Shown: piece after piece, positions 8,452 through 17,624 of the stretch
Numbering within the stretch: position 1 is the stretch's first letter
Layout: each line of letters begins with the position of its first letter
Assembly (NCBI RefSeq): GCF_000150955.2
Contig: NC_011683.1
Span: forward strand, 620,001-684,000
Reading direction: 5' to 3'
From: Phaeodactylum tricornutum CCAP 1055/1
Lineage: Eukaryota; Bacillariophyta; Bacillariophyceae; Surirellales; Neidiaceae
Length of the DNA: 64,000 nucleotides
Notes under the pieces: generated by a model
Told to the model about the DNA's origin: nothing
The model's input: only the letters and a program-made list of their open reading frames with translations
Databases searched by the model: none
Made by a program: the position numbers and the translations under genes

Positions 8452-10602
8452 TTAGAAGGAAATTTCTGCCCCTCCGACATGCTGCAATGTCTGATCGTCT
8501 CGGGCTGCCTGTACCGGATTGGGATTCCAGTTGATACTGCTAGAAGTGGAAAGGGCGGCATCCCGTCCGCGTCGGCCACGTACACTTCCTCTCGCATAGT
8601 CTCCGCCGCTCCTGCCCTTCTTGGCCCATCCACTCCTTCCTTTTGCTCCTCGTTTTCTGCCACCACGGGCCGATCTCTTTGAAAAGCCGGCACGACCTTG
8701 TTCTTGCCTAGACAGGTTAAGATTTTCCTCGTTGCGAGAGTACTGCGGCACCATTTCATAACTACCGGCTCCGACACCAGATCCACCAGCGAGATCGTTG
8801 CGCGGTGCCGTACCGGATGCACGAGCGGAGTTCCACTGCGATAACCAATCTCCCTCCGGTATAGTATTTGTCCTCGGGTTTCCGTGTCGTTGTTGTGGAG
8901 GCTTACCTCCGTTGCTGCCCCGAGAGTCGTGCTCCTGAAACGTCGACATTGTGAAAGGCTGACCCGGTGTTGATGCCGTTCGCTTGCGTTTGACCGCCGC
9001 CCGCACTTGACTTGTATCGCTCACAGCCGCGTTGCGTAGACGCCTTCTTGGGGCGGGAGCTGATTGCCAAGGATTTGACGAAACCGTGGAAGGCTTTCCG
9101 GAAAGAGGGTAATTTTGTTCCGTTTCCGCTTCTTGTCCATCGGTAGACAAGTATGACGGCGCAAACGTCGTGGTTCTAGTGGTGACGGTGACTGCTGATG
9201 GCAGTTGAACGCGACTTGACGGAAGCAAGTATGGCCGCGACGACATAGGAATATGTTTCTCTCGACTAGGGACGTCCATGGACGACGCGTGTGTTTCGGT
9301 GGATGGAAAACCAAAAGCGGCGGCGTCTTCGTCGGAAAAGGTTTCAATATCGTCGTGCGTCAGTGCACGCGGCGTTGTGGTCGTCGATATCGACAAGGGT
9401 TGGTGCCGATCTATCGGAGCAAAGACCGGAGTTGGTCGGGAAGGACGAAGCCCGTCCCGCACGCCGTCCGACGACGGCCGCGGGCTGGGTACGGACGGCG
9501 TCTCTACCAGCGCAGTGTGGTCGGTCACGGAATCGGTCCGAGCGTTGGAACGAGCACCGTTCCAAAATACCGCTTCCGCCAATTCGTCGTCGGTTCGATG
9601 CGGGGGCGTTAATTGTAAGTCCGACTTCCGGGATGATGTAATTAATTTTCCCCGGGACGCGACCGGGCCCGGTGTGTGGTGTGGGGCGACGATCTCGGGC
9701 GACAACGACGACGACCTCGCCGTCGGTGGGAGGTTGAACCGGCACGACGGTCGTGGGGGCGGGTTGAGTACGGGTATGGTTGGATTCGCGGGAACGGGGA
9801 GGTGCAAGGGTTCCTCTTTTTCCTCGTCCTTTATCTGTCGTGCGTTATCTGTGTTGCTCCTAACGTTACTGTTACTGCCACTGGTAGTAGTACTGGTGCT
9901 GGTACTGCTGTCGTCGTCCCCAACGTCGGGTGGTAGATAGAATTCCTCCTGCGCAACCGGCTCACGATGACGGCGTTGCGGAATCCGTCGCGCTAAACTA
10001 GCCGTATCGACCGAATCGTCCTCGGGGTCATGCAGGTCATCGTTGGTATTGTCATTGTTGGAATCGTCATTGTTGGTATTCCAATTGTTCTCGTGAAGTG
10101 GACGATTGTGAGAAGTGGAGGGATCCCGAGTCGTGTGCGTGGTGCGTTGATTGTGAATACGTCGGGCGAGTTCGACCGTTGCGACCGAATCGTCGTCGTC
10201 TTCGTCGTTGCTAAGGTCGTCCATATCCTCCAGAGTCGTCGCGTGAATCGTATCGGGTCGACGAGCAATCACGTTGGTAATGGCAGTGTTGGTGGCAGTG
10301 TTGGCGGGGCTAGTAGTAGATAGGGGACCTTGAATGCGACGGGCGAGTTCGACGGTATCGACCGACTCGTCGTCGTCGTCATTGTTGTGGTTCTCGTCAC
10401 ACGGCATTCTGTTGGGCGTACTCTTCGGCCAGATCTTGGACGACGGATCCGCTGTAGAGCGAGCGAGCGAGCACGTGTGCAATGGGTTGTTGTTGTTTGT
10501 TGTGAGGGTAGTGCTGGCTCCACCCACCCGAGGGATCGATGCGACCGTCGAGAGGTTGGTTCCAGGCGAGTCCGATACCATCACAGTCAATCCCCACACC
10601 AT
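8452..10602 (-). CDS. Low-complexity acidic and RG-rich protein with three SVDT-LARRI repeats
   Basis: Not a recognised family. The frame is open up to 11094, but the upstream part runs through simple repeats to within a few bases of the divergent RPA gene, so I prefer the ATG at 10602 (MVWGLTVMVSDS); M at about 10406 is also possible. Three copies of a motif of about 16 residues (DDESVDTVELARRIQ, DDDSVATVELARRIH, EDDSVDTASLARRIP) lie near 10370, 10190 and 10010, separated by N/D/T-rich linkers. The middle is S/T/P-rich. The C-terminus is strongly basic with RGG-like runs (KRSARGGRKRGAKGRSG and RGSVRGRRGRD), which suggests RNA or DNA binding. No membrane segment is convincing. Tail-to-tail with the PPR gene (119 bp apart). 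Confidence 0.6.
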   Translation of the reverse strand: MVWGLTVMVSDSPGTNLSTVASIPRVGGASTTLTTNNNNPLHTCSLARSTADPSSKIWPKSTPNRMPCDENHNNDDDDESVDTVELARRIQGPLSTTSPANTATNTAITNVIARRPDTIHATTLEDMDDLSNDEDDDDSVATVELARRIHNQRTTHTTRDPSTSHNRPLHENNWNTNNDDSNNDNTNDDLHDPEDDSVDTASLARRIPQRRHREPVAQEEFYLPPDVGDDDSSTSTSTTTSGSNSNVRSNTDNARQIKDEEKEEPLHLPVPANPTIPVLNPPPRPSCRFNLPPTARSSSLSPEIVAPHHTPGPVASRGKLITSSRKSDLQLTPPHRTDDELAEAVFWNGARSNARTDSVTDHTALVETPSVPSPRPSSDGVRDGLRPSRPTPVFAPIDRHQPLSISTTTTPRALTHDDIETFSDEDAAAFGFPSTETHASSMDVPSREKHIPMSSRPYLLPSSRVQLPSAVTVTTRTTTFAPSYLSTDGQEAETEQNYPLSGKPSTVSSNPWQSAPAPRRRLRNAAVSDTSQVRAAVKRKRTASTPGQPFTMSTFQEHDSRGSNGGKPPQQRHGNPRTNTIPEGDWLSQWNSARASGTAPRNDLAGGSGVGAGSYEMVPQYSRNEENLNLSRQEQGRAGFSKRSARGGRKRGAKGRSGWAKKGRSGGDYARGSVRGRRGRDAALSTSSSINWNPNPVQAARDDQTLQHVGGAEISF

Positions 10603-11099
10603 ACGTCCGAGGAATTCTTTGCTTTGCAAATTTGCAAATTCAAATGCAAAACTGAAATAGAAACCAAAGAACGATTCGAATTTCGAGCGCGCCAATGCTA
10701 CCGATACGTGGGCAGCGCCTATCCGACTCTCTCTACGAAAAGAGTACAGGACAAAATTTCCTGTCAACCCGGTGTACGGTACGCCAGACGCCGATGCGGG
10801 CACGCCGACCCTTCTTTGGCGCGCGCCTCGGGGGTGTACCGTAACGGCTCGCGCCAACCCAGTACGGGGAACGACACGAAACCTGTCTGGAGGGACCCTG
10901 GTTCCTTTTGATTCGTATTCTTCCCCCCCCCGACACGGGTGAGACCCCCTCGATCTACAGTTAGTCGTTGGTGTTGTTGCAATCATTGTTGTGGTTGTTG
11001 TTGTTGTGGTTGTACCTTCTACTCTCATCACTACTACTAGTACTACTACTACTACTAATATTACTAGTATTTCACTACTCTTACAATAATCCATTCATC
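10603..11099. promoter_or_regulatory. Divergent intergenic region with trinucleotide repeats
   Basis: This lies between the 5' ends of the minus-strand acidic/RG protein and the plus-strand RPA gene, so it must hold both promoters. From about 10965 to 11060 it consists of imperfect GTT/TGG and then ACT trinucleotide runs, which create the long spurious N-terminal extension of the minus frame. No distinct TATA box stands out. Confidence 0.45.
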
Positions 11100-13225
11100 A
11101 TGGCAACTTCTTCTCTTTCGACTCACGCGGACGTCAATGCACCGTTGGATACGGGGTCGGTCGCGACGCTCTACGCCATGACGGGCAACGGCGGAGGACC
11201 TTCCTTCAGTCCCATCCTCCAAGTCCTCGATACCAAGCAAGTTCCGGGACCCCAAGGAAGTGTGCGCTATCGGGTACGTCGAGAGTGTGTGGGGTGGTTG
11301 AGTTGATGTAATGGTGTTCCTAGTTGCGGGTATCACCAACGGGGTCGCCTCGAGATCTCTGCTTGTACTCACAATACCACAACACACACTCTCACTTGCA
11401 ACACACTCACTCACTTACCATATATTTTCTACAGATTGTCCTGTCCGACGGCAAGCACTACATTCAAGGCATGCTCGCGACCCAACTGAACCACATGATT
11501 GCTACTAATCTCATTGGTGCCAACACGATAGTGCAAGTCGAGCAATTCATGTCCAATCGCGTCAAGGACCGCACCGTCATTATTCTCCTCAACGTGCACG
11601 CCCTCCGCAACGAACCCTCCCGCATTGGGGACCCGCAGGACATTGAAAAGGCGCAAATTGCAACCCCGGGAGTCGCCCCGTCCCTCACGAGCGCACCAGC
11701 AGCAGCAGCAGTACCGGCACAACCTCTCTACAACAAGACCAATTACGCCACCGGAAGCTCCGTCCCACCCGTCAAGACCGGGAGTCCCAATCCCTACGGA
11801 GGTCCTTCCCGAAACCCACACCACGCTTCCCCCGTGCGGTCCTCCCACGCACCGATTGTACGCGATACCGTGAACGGAACACCCATCACCAACATTAGCA
11901 ATCTCAACATGTACGCCAACAAGTGGACCATTCAAGCCCGCGTTACTTCCAAATCAGATATTCGCACCTGGTCCAACGCCAAAGGCGAAGGTAGCCTCTT
12001 TTCCGTCGAACTACTCGATCAAACGCAGGATGTCCGGGCTACCTTCTTCAAGGAAGCCGTCGACAAGTTCTACAGCTTTTTGCAGATCGGATCCGTCTAC
12101 ACATTTTCCGGTGGACGTCTCAAGGTCGCCAACGCACAGTACAATACCTGCCAGAGCAATTTCGAAATCACTTTTGATCAGAACTCCGAAATACACCTCG
12201 CCAACGACGACGGAAATATACAACGGCAGCACTACGAATTCATCGACAGCATCGCCGGTCTGGAGCGTACCGAACCCAACACCATGGTGGATCTGCTCGC
12301 CGTCGTACAGGCGGTCGGAGAAGTCGCCACGATTGTCAGCAAAAAGTCGGGCCAGGAGCTCACCAAGTGCGATTTGACCCTCATCGACACCTCCGCCACG
12401 CAAATCACCCTCACTCTCTGGGGAGACAAGGCTGCCTCGGCACTCACCGACTACAACCAACAACCCGTCGTCGCGATCCGGCGCGCACGCGTCAGCGACT
12501 ACGGCGGACGTAGTCTCTCCCTCTCCGGATCCATCGAAACCAATCCGGACATTCCCCAAACCGCGCCCTTGCAAACGTGGTGGCGGACCCAAACCGCCAA
12601 CGGCGGTGTCACCGGGAAATCTCTATCCGCCACCCGCGGCGGAGCCGGCGTGATGGAAAGTTTGGAACAACGACAAACCATTGCCGACATCAAGAATAAC
12701 AATCTGGGTTACGCCGGCGACAAGCCCGATTGGCTGACGTTCAAGGCCACCGTTTCCTTTTTGAAAAAAGACAAGGAGGGGGGTTCGTGGTACCCAGCCT
12801 GTGCCAACGCCGGGGAACCCTGCAAAAACCGGTACAAGGTCACGCAAACGACCGACGGCAACTGGTACTGCGACAAGTGTCAAGGCTCGTTTCCCACCTG
12901 CGTCCGGCGCTGGATCTTTTCCGGGGTCGTCGAAGACGACACCAGCTCTACCTGGGTCAGTTTCTTCAACGAACAGGCCGAAACACTGCTCGCCGGCGCC
13001 ACGGCCGACCAAGTCTACGCCGAGACCTATCAGGATCAGCAAGATCAGGACGCCTACGACTCGTACTTTGCCAAGGCCAACCACACGGAATGGATCTTCA
13101 AATGCAAGGTCAAGAACGAAATGGTCAACGAAGAATCCCGCGTCAAAACCAGCGTCGTGGCCATGCAACCCGTCGACTTTGCCAAGGAATCCCGCGATCT
13201 CCTGTCGGCCCTGGCCAAGTTTTAA
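11100..13225 (+). CDS. RPA1: Replication protein A large subunit (RPA70)
   Basis: Two exons: 11100-11273 and 11435-13225 (intron 11274-11434, gtacgt...acag, phase 0), giving 654 aa. The junction makes the conserved GSVRYRIVLSDGKHYIQGML of the RPA70 N-terminal OB fold. A P/A/S-rich linker follows, then DBD-A (NKWTIQARVTSKSDIRTWSN), DBD-B (EPNTMVDLLAVVQAVG) and DBD-C with a zinc ribbon (WYPACANAGEPCKNRY ... WYCDKCQG). In the ribbon the first cysteine pair is spaced C-x6-C, wider than the C-x4-C of the human protein. RPA70 is the main single-stranded DNA-binding subunit of the RPA trimer in replication, repair and checkpoint signalling, acting in the nucleus. The ATG at 11100 starts the expected N-domain without extra sequence. 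Confidence 0.95.
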
Positions 13226-13400
13226 GCACCAACGCCGCCAGCGAGACGACACACGACGCGCGCAAGAGGGGACTACCAATGGGATACGCGGGGGGATGAG
13301 CCTGTGGGACGCGCGCGCATCAACCCGCTTGCCGGAGCGTAACCGAGGCCACTTTTATCTAGGTTTCCTATATCTACTTTATATTGTTACTCGTGTACCT

Positions 13401-15680
13401 CTATTTTATGTGCATGTACTGTGGCATACTTTGTGGACCACCCGGCAGATTGGCAGTCAGAGGCCATTGCTTTTTCGCGACCCTGGATCCGACCGTGGGA
13501 GATCTTGTCGTACTTTTTGATGCTCGGCATTTTCGTCGCCGTTTGGTCGGAGGTGTGTTCGTCGACTGTTGGCGTTCCAGTTCATGTTCGTGTTTGGCGT
13601 AGTGTCGCTCCATCATGGCCTTGCTCCGCAAGACCTGTGGACAGCACACGTAGCCACAAACGCGTGTTTTCCAACCGTGCCGTCCTACGACGCGAAAGCG
13701 CACGTGGCGATCCGCCAACCACTTTTCTTCGAAGTAGCGCTTCCACGGGACAAAATCGGCCCGGGCATCCGCATCGTTGGGGACGACGCCAAAGCGAGAT
13801 TTGTACACACCGTGCCAGAGACGCTCGCGGTCCGCAATCGCCTTCCATTCCCGACAAACGCGACGCATACGGACCAGGCGTTTGTAGCCCAAGAAGGTAA
13901 AAATGTGATACAAGAGATCGTCGCCCAAATATTTAAAAATCGGAGGACGTGGGTTGGAATCGGCTCGGCGCAGCAAATCTTGGGGTTCCTGCGGGACATG
14001 GTTTTCTGGGCTCAGTGTCGAAAACATGTTGTCCGGTATCAAGTCCGCGCGGATACGGTTTGATGCCAATCGTACGCTGACGGGAAACTGCCAACGGGGC
14101 GTACGATCATCTCCAACTACATTTACCTGATCCCTTCCAAAACAAATGCCAAGGATTCCAGCGAGTTGCAAAGCGCAAACATAAGTTTCACATTCCAAGT
14201 CTGAACAACCAGGAGGAAGCCAATACCCGACACCATCGAATGCCACAGAAAGTTGTGCAGCAATGGCAGCAAAGTCTGGAATACGGTTCAAAATATTGCC
14301 CCGCCGGGTCAAAATGAATGCCAAAGACCATCGCTCAGCTTTCGCGGTGTCGTCTTGGTCCGAAGCTAGGGTTGCACTAGTAGTCTCTTTTCGGGCACTT
14401 CGTTGCAGGCGTTCGAGCAGAGGTTGCATGGCATTCCAGAGAACGCCGGATCGATCAAAAGCGGAATGCTCAGTGATTACTTCGGTAAAGAACATTACCT
14501 GGAATAAGCCGTCTTTATTTGGACATCCCCAGATTAGTTTGAGTAAATCGTGCATGGAGAGATTGTCGCTTCGAGTCGCCGACAGAAGGCAAACCAATCG
14601 CATTGATACGGAATCAGGAGCTTGGTACGCGTGTTGAAAGATGGATGTTAGACACCAAATTGCTGACCGTCGACAATTCGTAGCATTTGACACCGTGGAT
14701 AGCAACATCCGCATGCCTCTGTTACGAACTAGTGCGATGTCGTTGATATTGTATAAGGAGTCTGATTCGTTGAAAGCCAGCCGTGATACCTCTTGCATCG
14801 ATATCGTTTTTGGCTTGAATTGGGGATGTCTGAATTTCCGTAGCATTGCTAATTTGGCTGTGACTCCTTCGGAAAGCTCATCATGAATGAAATCGATATC
14901 GGCAAAACAAGTGTTGCTCCGAAAGCTGCTTCGCTCGTTCGATTCCAAAATCCTCGGTACCCCATCCGTTAGCTCGTTGGTTCGTGAGTATTGTAAATCG
15001 TCGAGCAATGCCAGTATTTGGGCAAAGCATGATACGAAAATATGCGATTGTCGAATATTCTGCCTCGCAAAGTGCTTTGCCAACGAAAGAAGCATTCGTA
15101 TTTGAGACAGCGTCAGCAATGATAAGCGGGTAGGTCTAGTCAAAAGATGAGGTATTGATTGTTGCAGCTGCGGCATCCTCGTAAAAGTTGATGACATGAA
15201 GTCCAAAATCAGGTGCTGAGATGGACTCCAGAGCGCTCGATTTGGGATTAAAGTATCGTTGAATAGCTGCAGTTCCATGAGGACTTGCAAAAGCACCAAG
15301 ATGACAGCGTGATTTCCAACACCGGGCCAAATTGACGGATTTCGTAGACAAGCAAAGAGCTCCTGAAGGGGACAGCAAACAGCGGCATTCCTACCGTCGA
15401 CCTTCCTTTTAACGCATGATTCATCGTAGTGAAAGCAGAATGGTAACCACTCAATGCTTTCCAAGAGGCATCCTTCCAGAGCTGATCGGTCGTATCGTTT
15501 CCAGCACGATGCTTCTGCCGATCCCGATTCGACTGATGCGAGACTAGAAGATTTCAAGACTGCGCGCAGACAACCTACAAGCTCTTGACGGAAACAATCC
15601 AGAGTCACCGATTCAAATCGCGCCAGTGTTGCCGTTGTGCGAAGGTTGGGATCGACGAGACCCCGCTGGTCTTCCTCCAT
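13401..15680 (-). CDS. F-box protein with C-terminal F-box and C2H2-like zinc finger
   Basis: The frame runs from 15722; the ATG at 15680 (MEEDQRGLVDPN) is preferred because it follows a hydrophobic stretch with no other role, giving 759 aa. The long N-terminal part (about residues 1-560) is leucine-rich and helical, possibly ARM/HEAT-like, without a clear repeat. An F-box follows (YLGDDLLYHIFTFLGYKRLV then RRVCREWKAIADRERLW), and after it a C-x2-C ... H-x3-H cluster (CGYVCCPQVLRSKAMMERHY then AKH), then a basic tail (PTKRRRKCRASK). F-box proteins link substrates to SKP1 in SCF ubiquitin ligases. The F-box near the C-terminus instead of the N-terminus is uncommon. Substrate unknown. The 3' end lies 175 bp from that of RPA1. 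Confidence 0.72.
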   Translation of the reverse strand: MEEDQRGLVDPNLRTTATLARFESVTLDCFRQELVGCLRAVLKSSSLASVESGSAEASCWKRYDRSALEGCLLESIEWLPFCFHYDESCVKRKVDGRNAAVCCPLQELFACLRNPSIWPGVGNHAVILVLLQVLMELQLFNDTLIPNRALWSPSQHLILDFMSSTFTRMPQLQQSIPHLLTRPTRLSLLTLSQIRMLLSLAKHFARQNIRQSHIFVSCFAQILALLDDLQYSRTNELTDGVPRILESNERSSFRSNTCFADIDFIHDELSEGVTAKLAMLRKFRHPQFKPKTISMQEVSRLAFNESDSLYNINDIALVRNRGMRMLLSTVSNATNCRRSAIWCLTSIFQHAYQAPDSVSMRLVCLLSATRSDNLSMHDLLKLIWGCPNKDGLFQVMFFTEVITEHSAFDRSGVLWNAMQPLLERLQRSARKETTSATLASDQDDTAKAERWSLAFILTRRGNILNRIPDFAAIAAQLSVAFDGVGYWLPPGCSDLECETYVCALQLAGILGICFGRDQVNVVGDDRTPRWQFPVSVRLASNRIRADLIPDNMFSTLSPENHVPQEPQDLLRRADSNPRPPIFKYLGDDLLYHIFTFLGYKRLVRMRRVCREWKAIADRERLWHGVYKSRFGVVPNDADARADFVPWKRYFEEKWLADRHVRFRVVGRHGWKTRVCGYVCCPQVLRSKAMMERHYAKHEHELERQQSTNTPPTKRRRKCRASKSTTRSPTVGSRVAKKQWPLTANLPGGPQSMPQYMHIK

Positions 15681-16017
15681 CGTCGTCACGAACGAAAAAT
15701 GAGACAGGAGAAACAGTCCCACGGCAAAACGGTTGGATAGCTCTCTAGTGGCGTTATGACTGACTTTTAGCCTTGCAATGGCAGTCCGAGGAAAAAGGGA
15801 CTGATTGAGCCAATCGAAATTCTAATAGGTATCGAAATCTCGAAAGTCTCCCGGAAAGCTTTCTATCCCGCGCGAGGGAAAATTCGAATTTAATGCTTTC
15901 TGCTAATGTAAAGGAATAATGAAAAAATCGGGATGCTGCCATCCTACATTAAACACACTCCAAACCAGATATGCTCGCCAACGTAACTTGCCAAATAAAA
16001 CTAATCGAAAGCACACA

Positions 16018-17193
16018 ATGTCAGCGGCGATCAGGAATGAAGCTAACAGTAAGCCTCGAGACCGACGCTTGCGATCCAACCTTCTCATGAAGCTTGTGAT
16101 TATGTCCGGAGTCGGAGCACTCGGCGGTTTTTGGTTGTTCTATTCCGTGTGGGAAACACAGTGCTCGGATTTACTCAATCAGGCACAGATTCGGCACAGT
16201 GCAGTTATCGCCGAGCTTCAAGAACTACATACTAAACAGACTAGTGCATTACAGAATTGCGTCGAAGGAGATGCCACGAAGGAGAAAGCTTTGGCAGAAC
16301 GATTGAAAACCCAAAGCACCTTAGTGATTAAGCACCATGATTTATTGCAACAGTACGATGAAGCAAAATCGCGAATAGCTCGTTTAGAAGTGGAACTCGA
16401 GGGTGTGACGCAAACAAATCAATCGTTGAATGAGCAACTCGAAAGGCTACAAAATGAAGTTGCGGAGTCAGCACGTTCGACACAGGGTGCCGAGAAGCAA
16501 ATCGTATTGCTGCGTACTCAACTGGAGGCAACCAGATCCGTGATAAAGCAATCGTGTGCTTTCAACGAAACTATCGACATGAGTTCGCAGCGACACAAAG
16601 AAGAGGTTTTGCAAATATACGCAGCCATTCAAAGACAGAGTTTTGCGCAGCTCTTTCAACGATTCGGCGAAGGTCCTTACGAAGTTGAATTTCTGCTTTC
16701 CACCGAATCGACTACGGAAACGGTTGCGCATGAAACTTTCCGAGTAGAGTTGCTGCGATCAAAAGATATGCCTCACACAGTTCTAACATTTTTGAGCCTT
16801 GTGGAGCTCCGTCTCTACGACGGAACAACGATTGCAGGAACAGATGGGACAGTCATCAGTGGTGGGATCCCCAAACAAGCTCAGACACGTGCGCAATCGT
16901 ATCTTATGAGAATGTACGTGGAGCATGGATTTGGTTTTTCTCCTCTCGTAATTGAAGAAACATCTCCAACAATGCCTTGCATGGCGCATACTTTTGGTTT
17001 TACTGAAAGAGGGCCTGGTTTTATAATTCCACTCGAGAGCATGTCAAAGAACGAAAGCCCATCTTGCCCCGGTCGTATTTCGAGCGGCCGTGATGTATTG
17101 GAGCGACTAGCAAGAGACCGAGAGAGTCAGCTTACAATTATTGAAGCTAAACTTGTCAGTCGAGATATCGGTTCGCACGACACCGAGCTGTAG
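16018..17193 (+). CDS. Type II membrane protein with coiled coil and cyclophilin-like domain
   Basis: 391 aa from the ATG at 16018 (MSAAIRNEANSKPRD); the frame also opens at 15919 but the extension has no features. A short basic cytosolic tail is followed by one membrane helix (MKLVIMSGVGALGGFWLFYS, about residues 22-43), a heptad-rich coiled coil (about 60-200) and a globular domain from about 215. That domain has RVELLRSKDMPHTVLTFLSL, LRLYDGTTI and VISGGIP, which align with the cyclophilin fold (MPxTVxNFxxLxxxGxYDGTxF, HxxIxGGxP). The catalytic FHR arginine and the FMxQGGD block are not conserved, so prolyl isomerase activity is unlikely. The domain would face the ER/Golgi lumen. It starts 337 bp from the divergent F-box gene. 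The assignment is structural inference. Confidence 0.65.
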   Translation: MSAAIRNEANSKPRDRRLRSNLLMKLVIMSGVGALGGFWLFYSVWETQCSDLLNQAQIRHSAVIAELQELHTKQTSALQNCVEGDATKEKALAERLKTQSTLVIKHHDLLQQYDEAKSRIARLEVELEGVTQTNQSLNEQLERLQNEVAESARSTQGAEKQIVLLRTQLEATRSVIKQSCAFNETIDMSSQRHKEEVLQIYAAIQRQSFAQLFQRFGEGPYEVEFLLSTESTTETVAHETFRVELLRSKDMPHTVLTFLSLVELRLYDGTTIAGTDGTVISGGIPKQAQTRAQSYLMRMYVEHGFGFSPLVIEETSPTMPCMAHTFGFTERGPGFIIPLESMSKNESPSCPGRISSGRDVLERLARDRESQLTIIEAKLVSRDIGSHDTEL

Positions 17194-17624
17194 CAAAGTC
17201 TCAAACAGTATCAGAATTGATTATCCCATACTGGCGACGAAGTTCTTCCTATTCGTCACTGATCCTGAACGAATTGATAGCAGACCGGGATCAGAGTATT
17301 AGTCATTTGACTCAACAAGAGTGGTTCAGAGCTAGATTGGCGGGGATTGCGTCAGCACGGCTTTTTTCGTGTGCGGAAATTGATTTCAGTCATTGACTAC
17401 GTAGAACAGAAACAACCGGCGATCGCATGGCACGCTGCCTTGATATCAATGTAGACCATCCGTACCAGTATACGGCATCCTGTATCACAAGAACACGATT
17501 CTCGCCGTAGTCAATGACCGGTATAAGCCAGGGAATTGGACACATGTGGAAGATCATGGGAGCAGTTAGAAGACAACAAACCAAAGTTTATTGAATATTT
17601 GCTTTCCATCAATGCATGACAGAG
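17194..17624. other. Intergenic between convergent genes
   Basis: This holds the 3' flanks of the cyclophilin-like gene and of the ASCC2-like gene. Only short frames without features are present. No RNA gene is recognised. Confidence 0.5.

Noticed and set aside
8332-8682. 116-aa plus-strand frame starting at the PPR stop
   Set aside because: Antisense to the RG-rich C-terminus of the minus-strand gene; no family features.
9278-9940. 220-aa and nested plus-strand frames
   Set aside because: Shadows of the low-complexity minus-strand gene.
10603-11094. N-terminal extension of the minus-strand acidic/RG protein
   Set aside because: Encoded by trinucleotide repeats up to 6 bp from the RPA start; more likely promoter DNA than protein.
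12011-13279. Minus-strand frames of 193 and 218 aa
   Set aside because: Antisense to RPA70 coding sequence.
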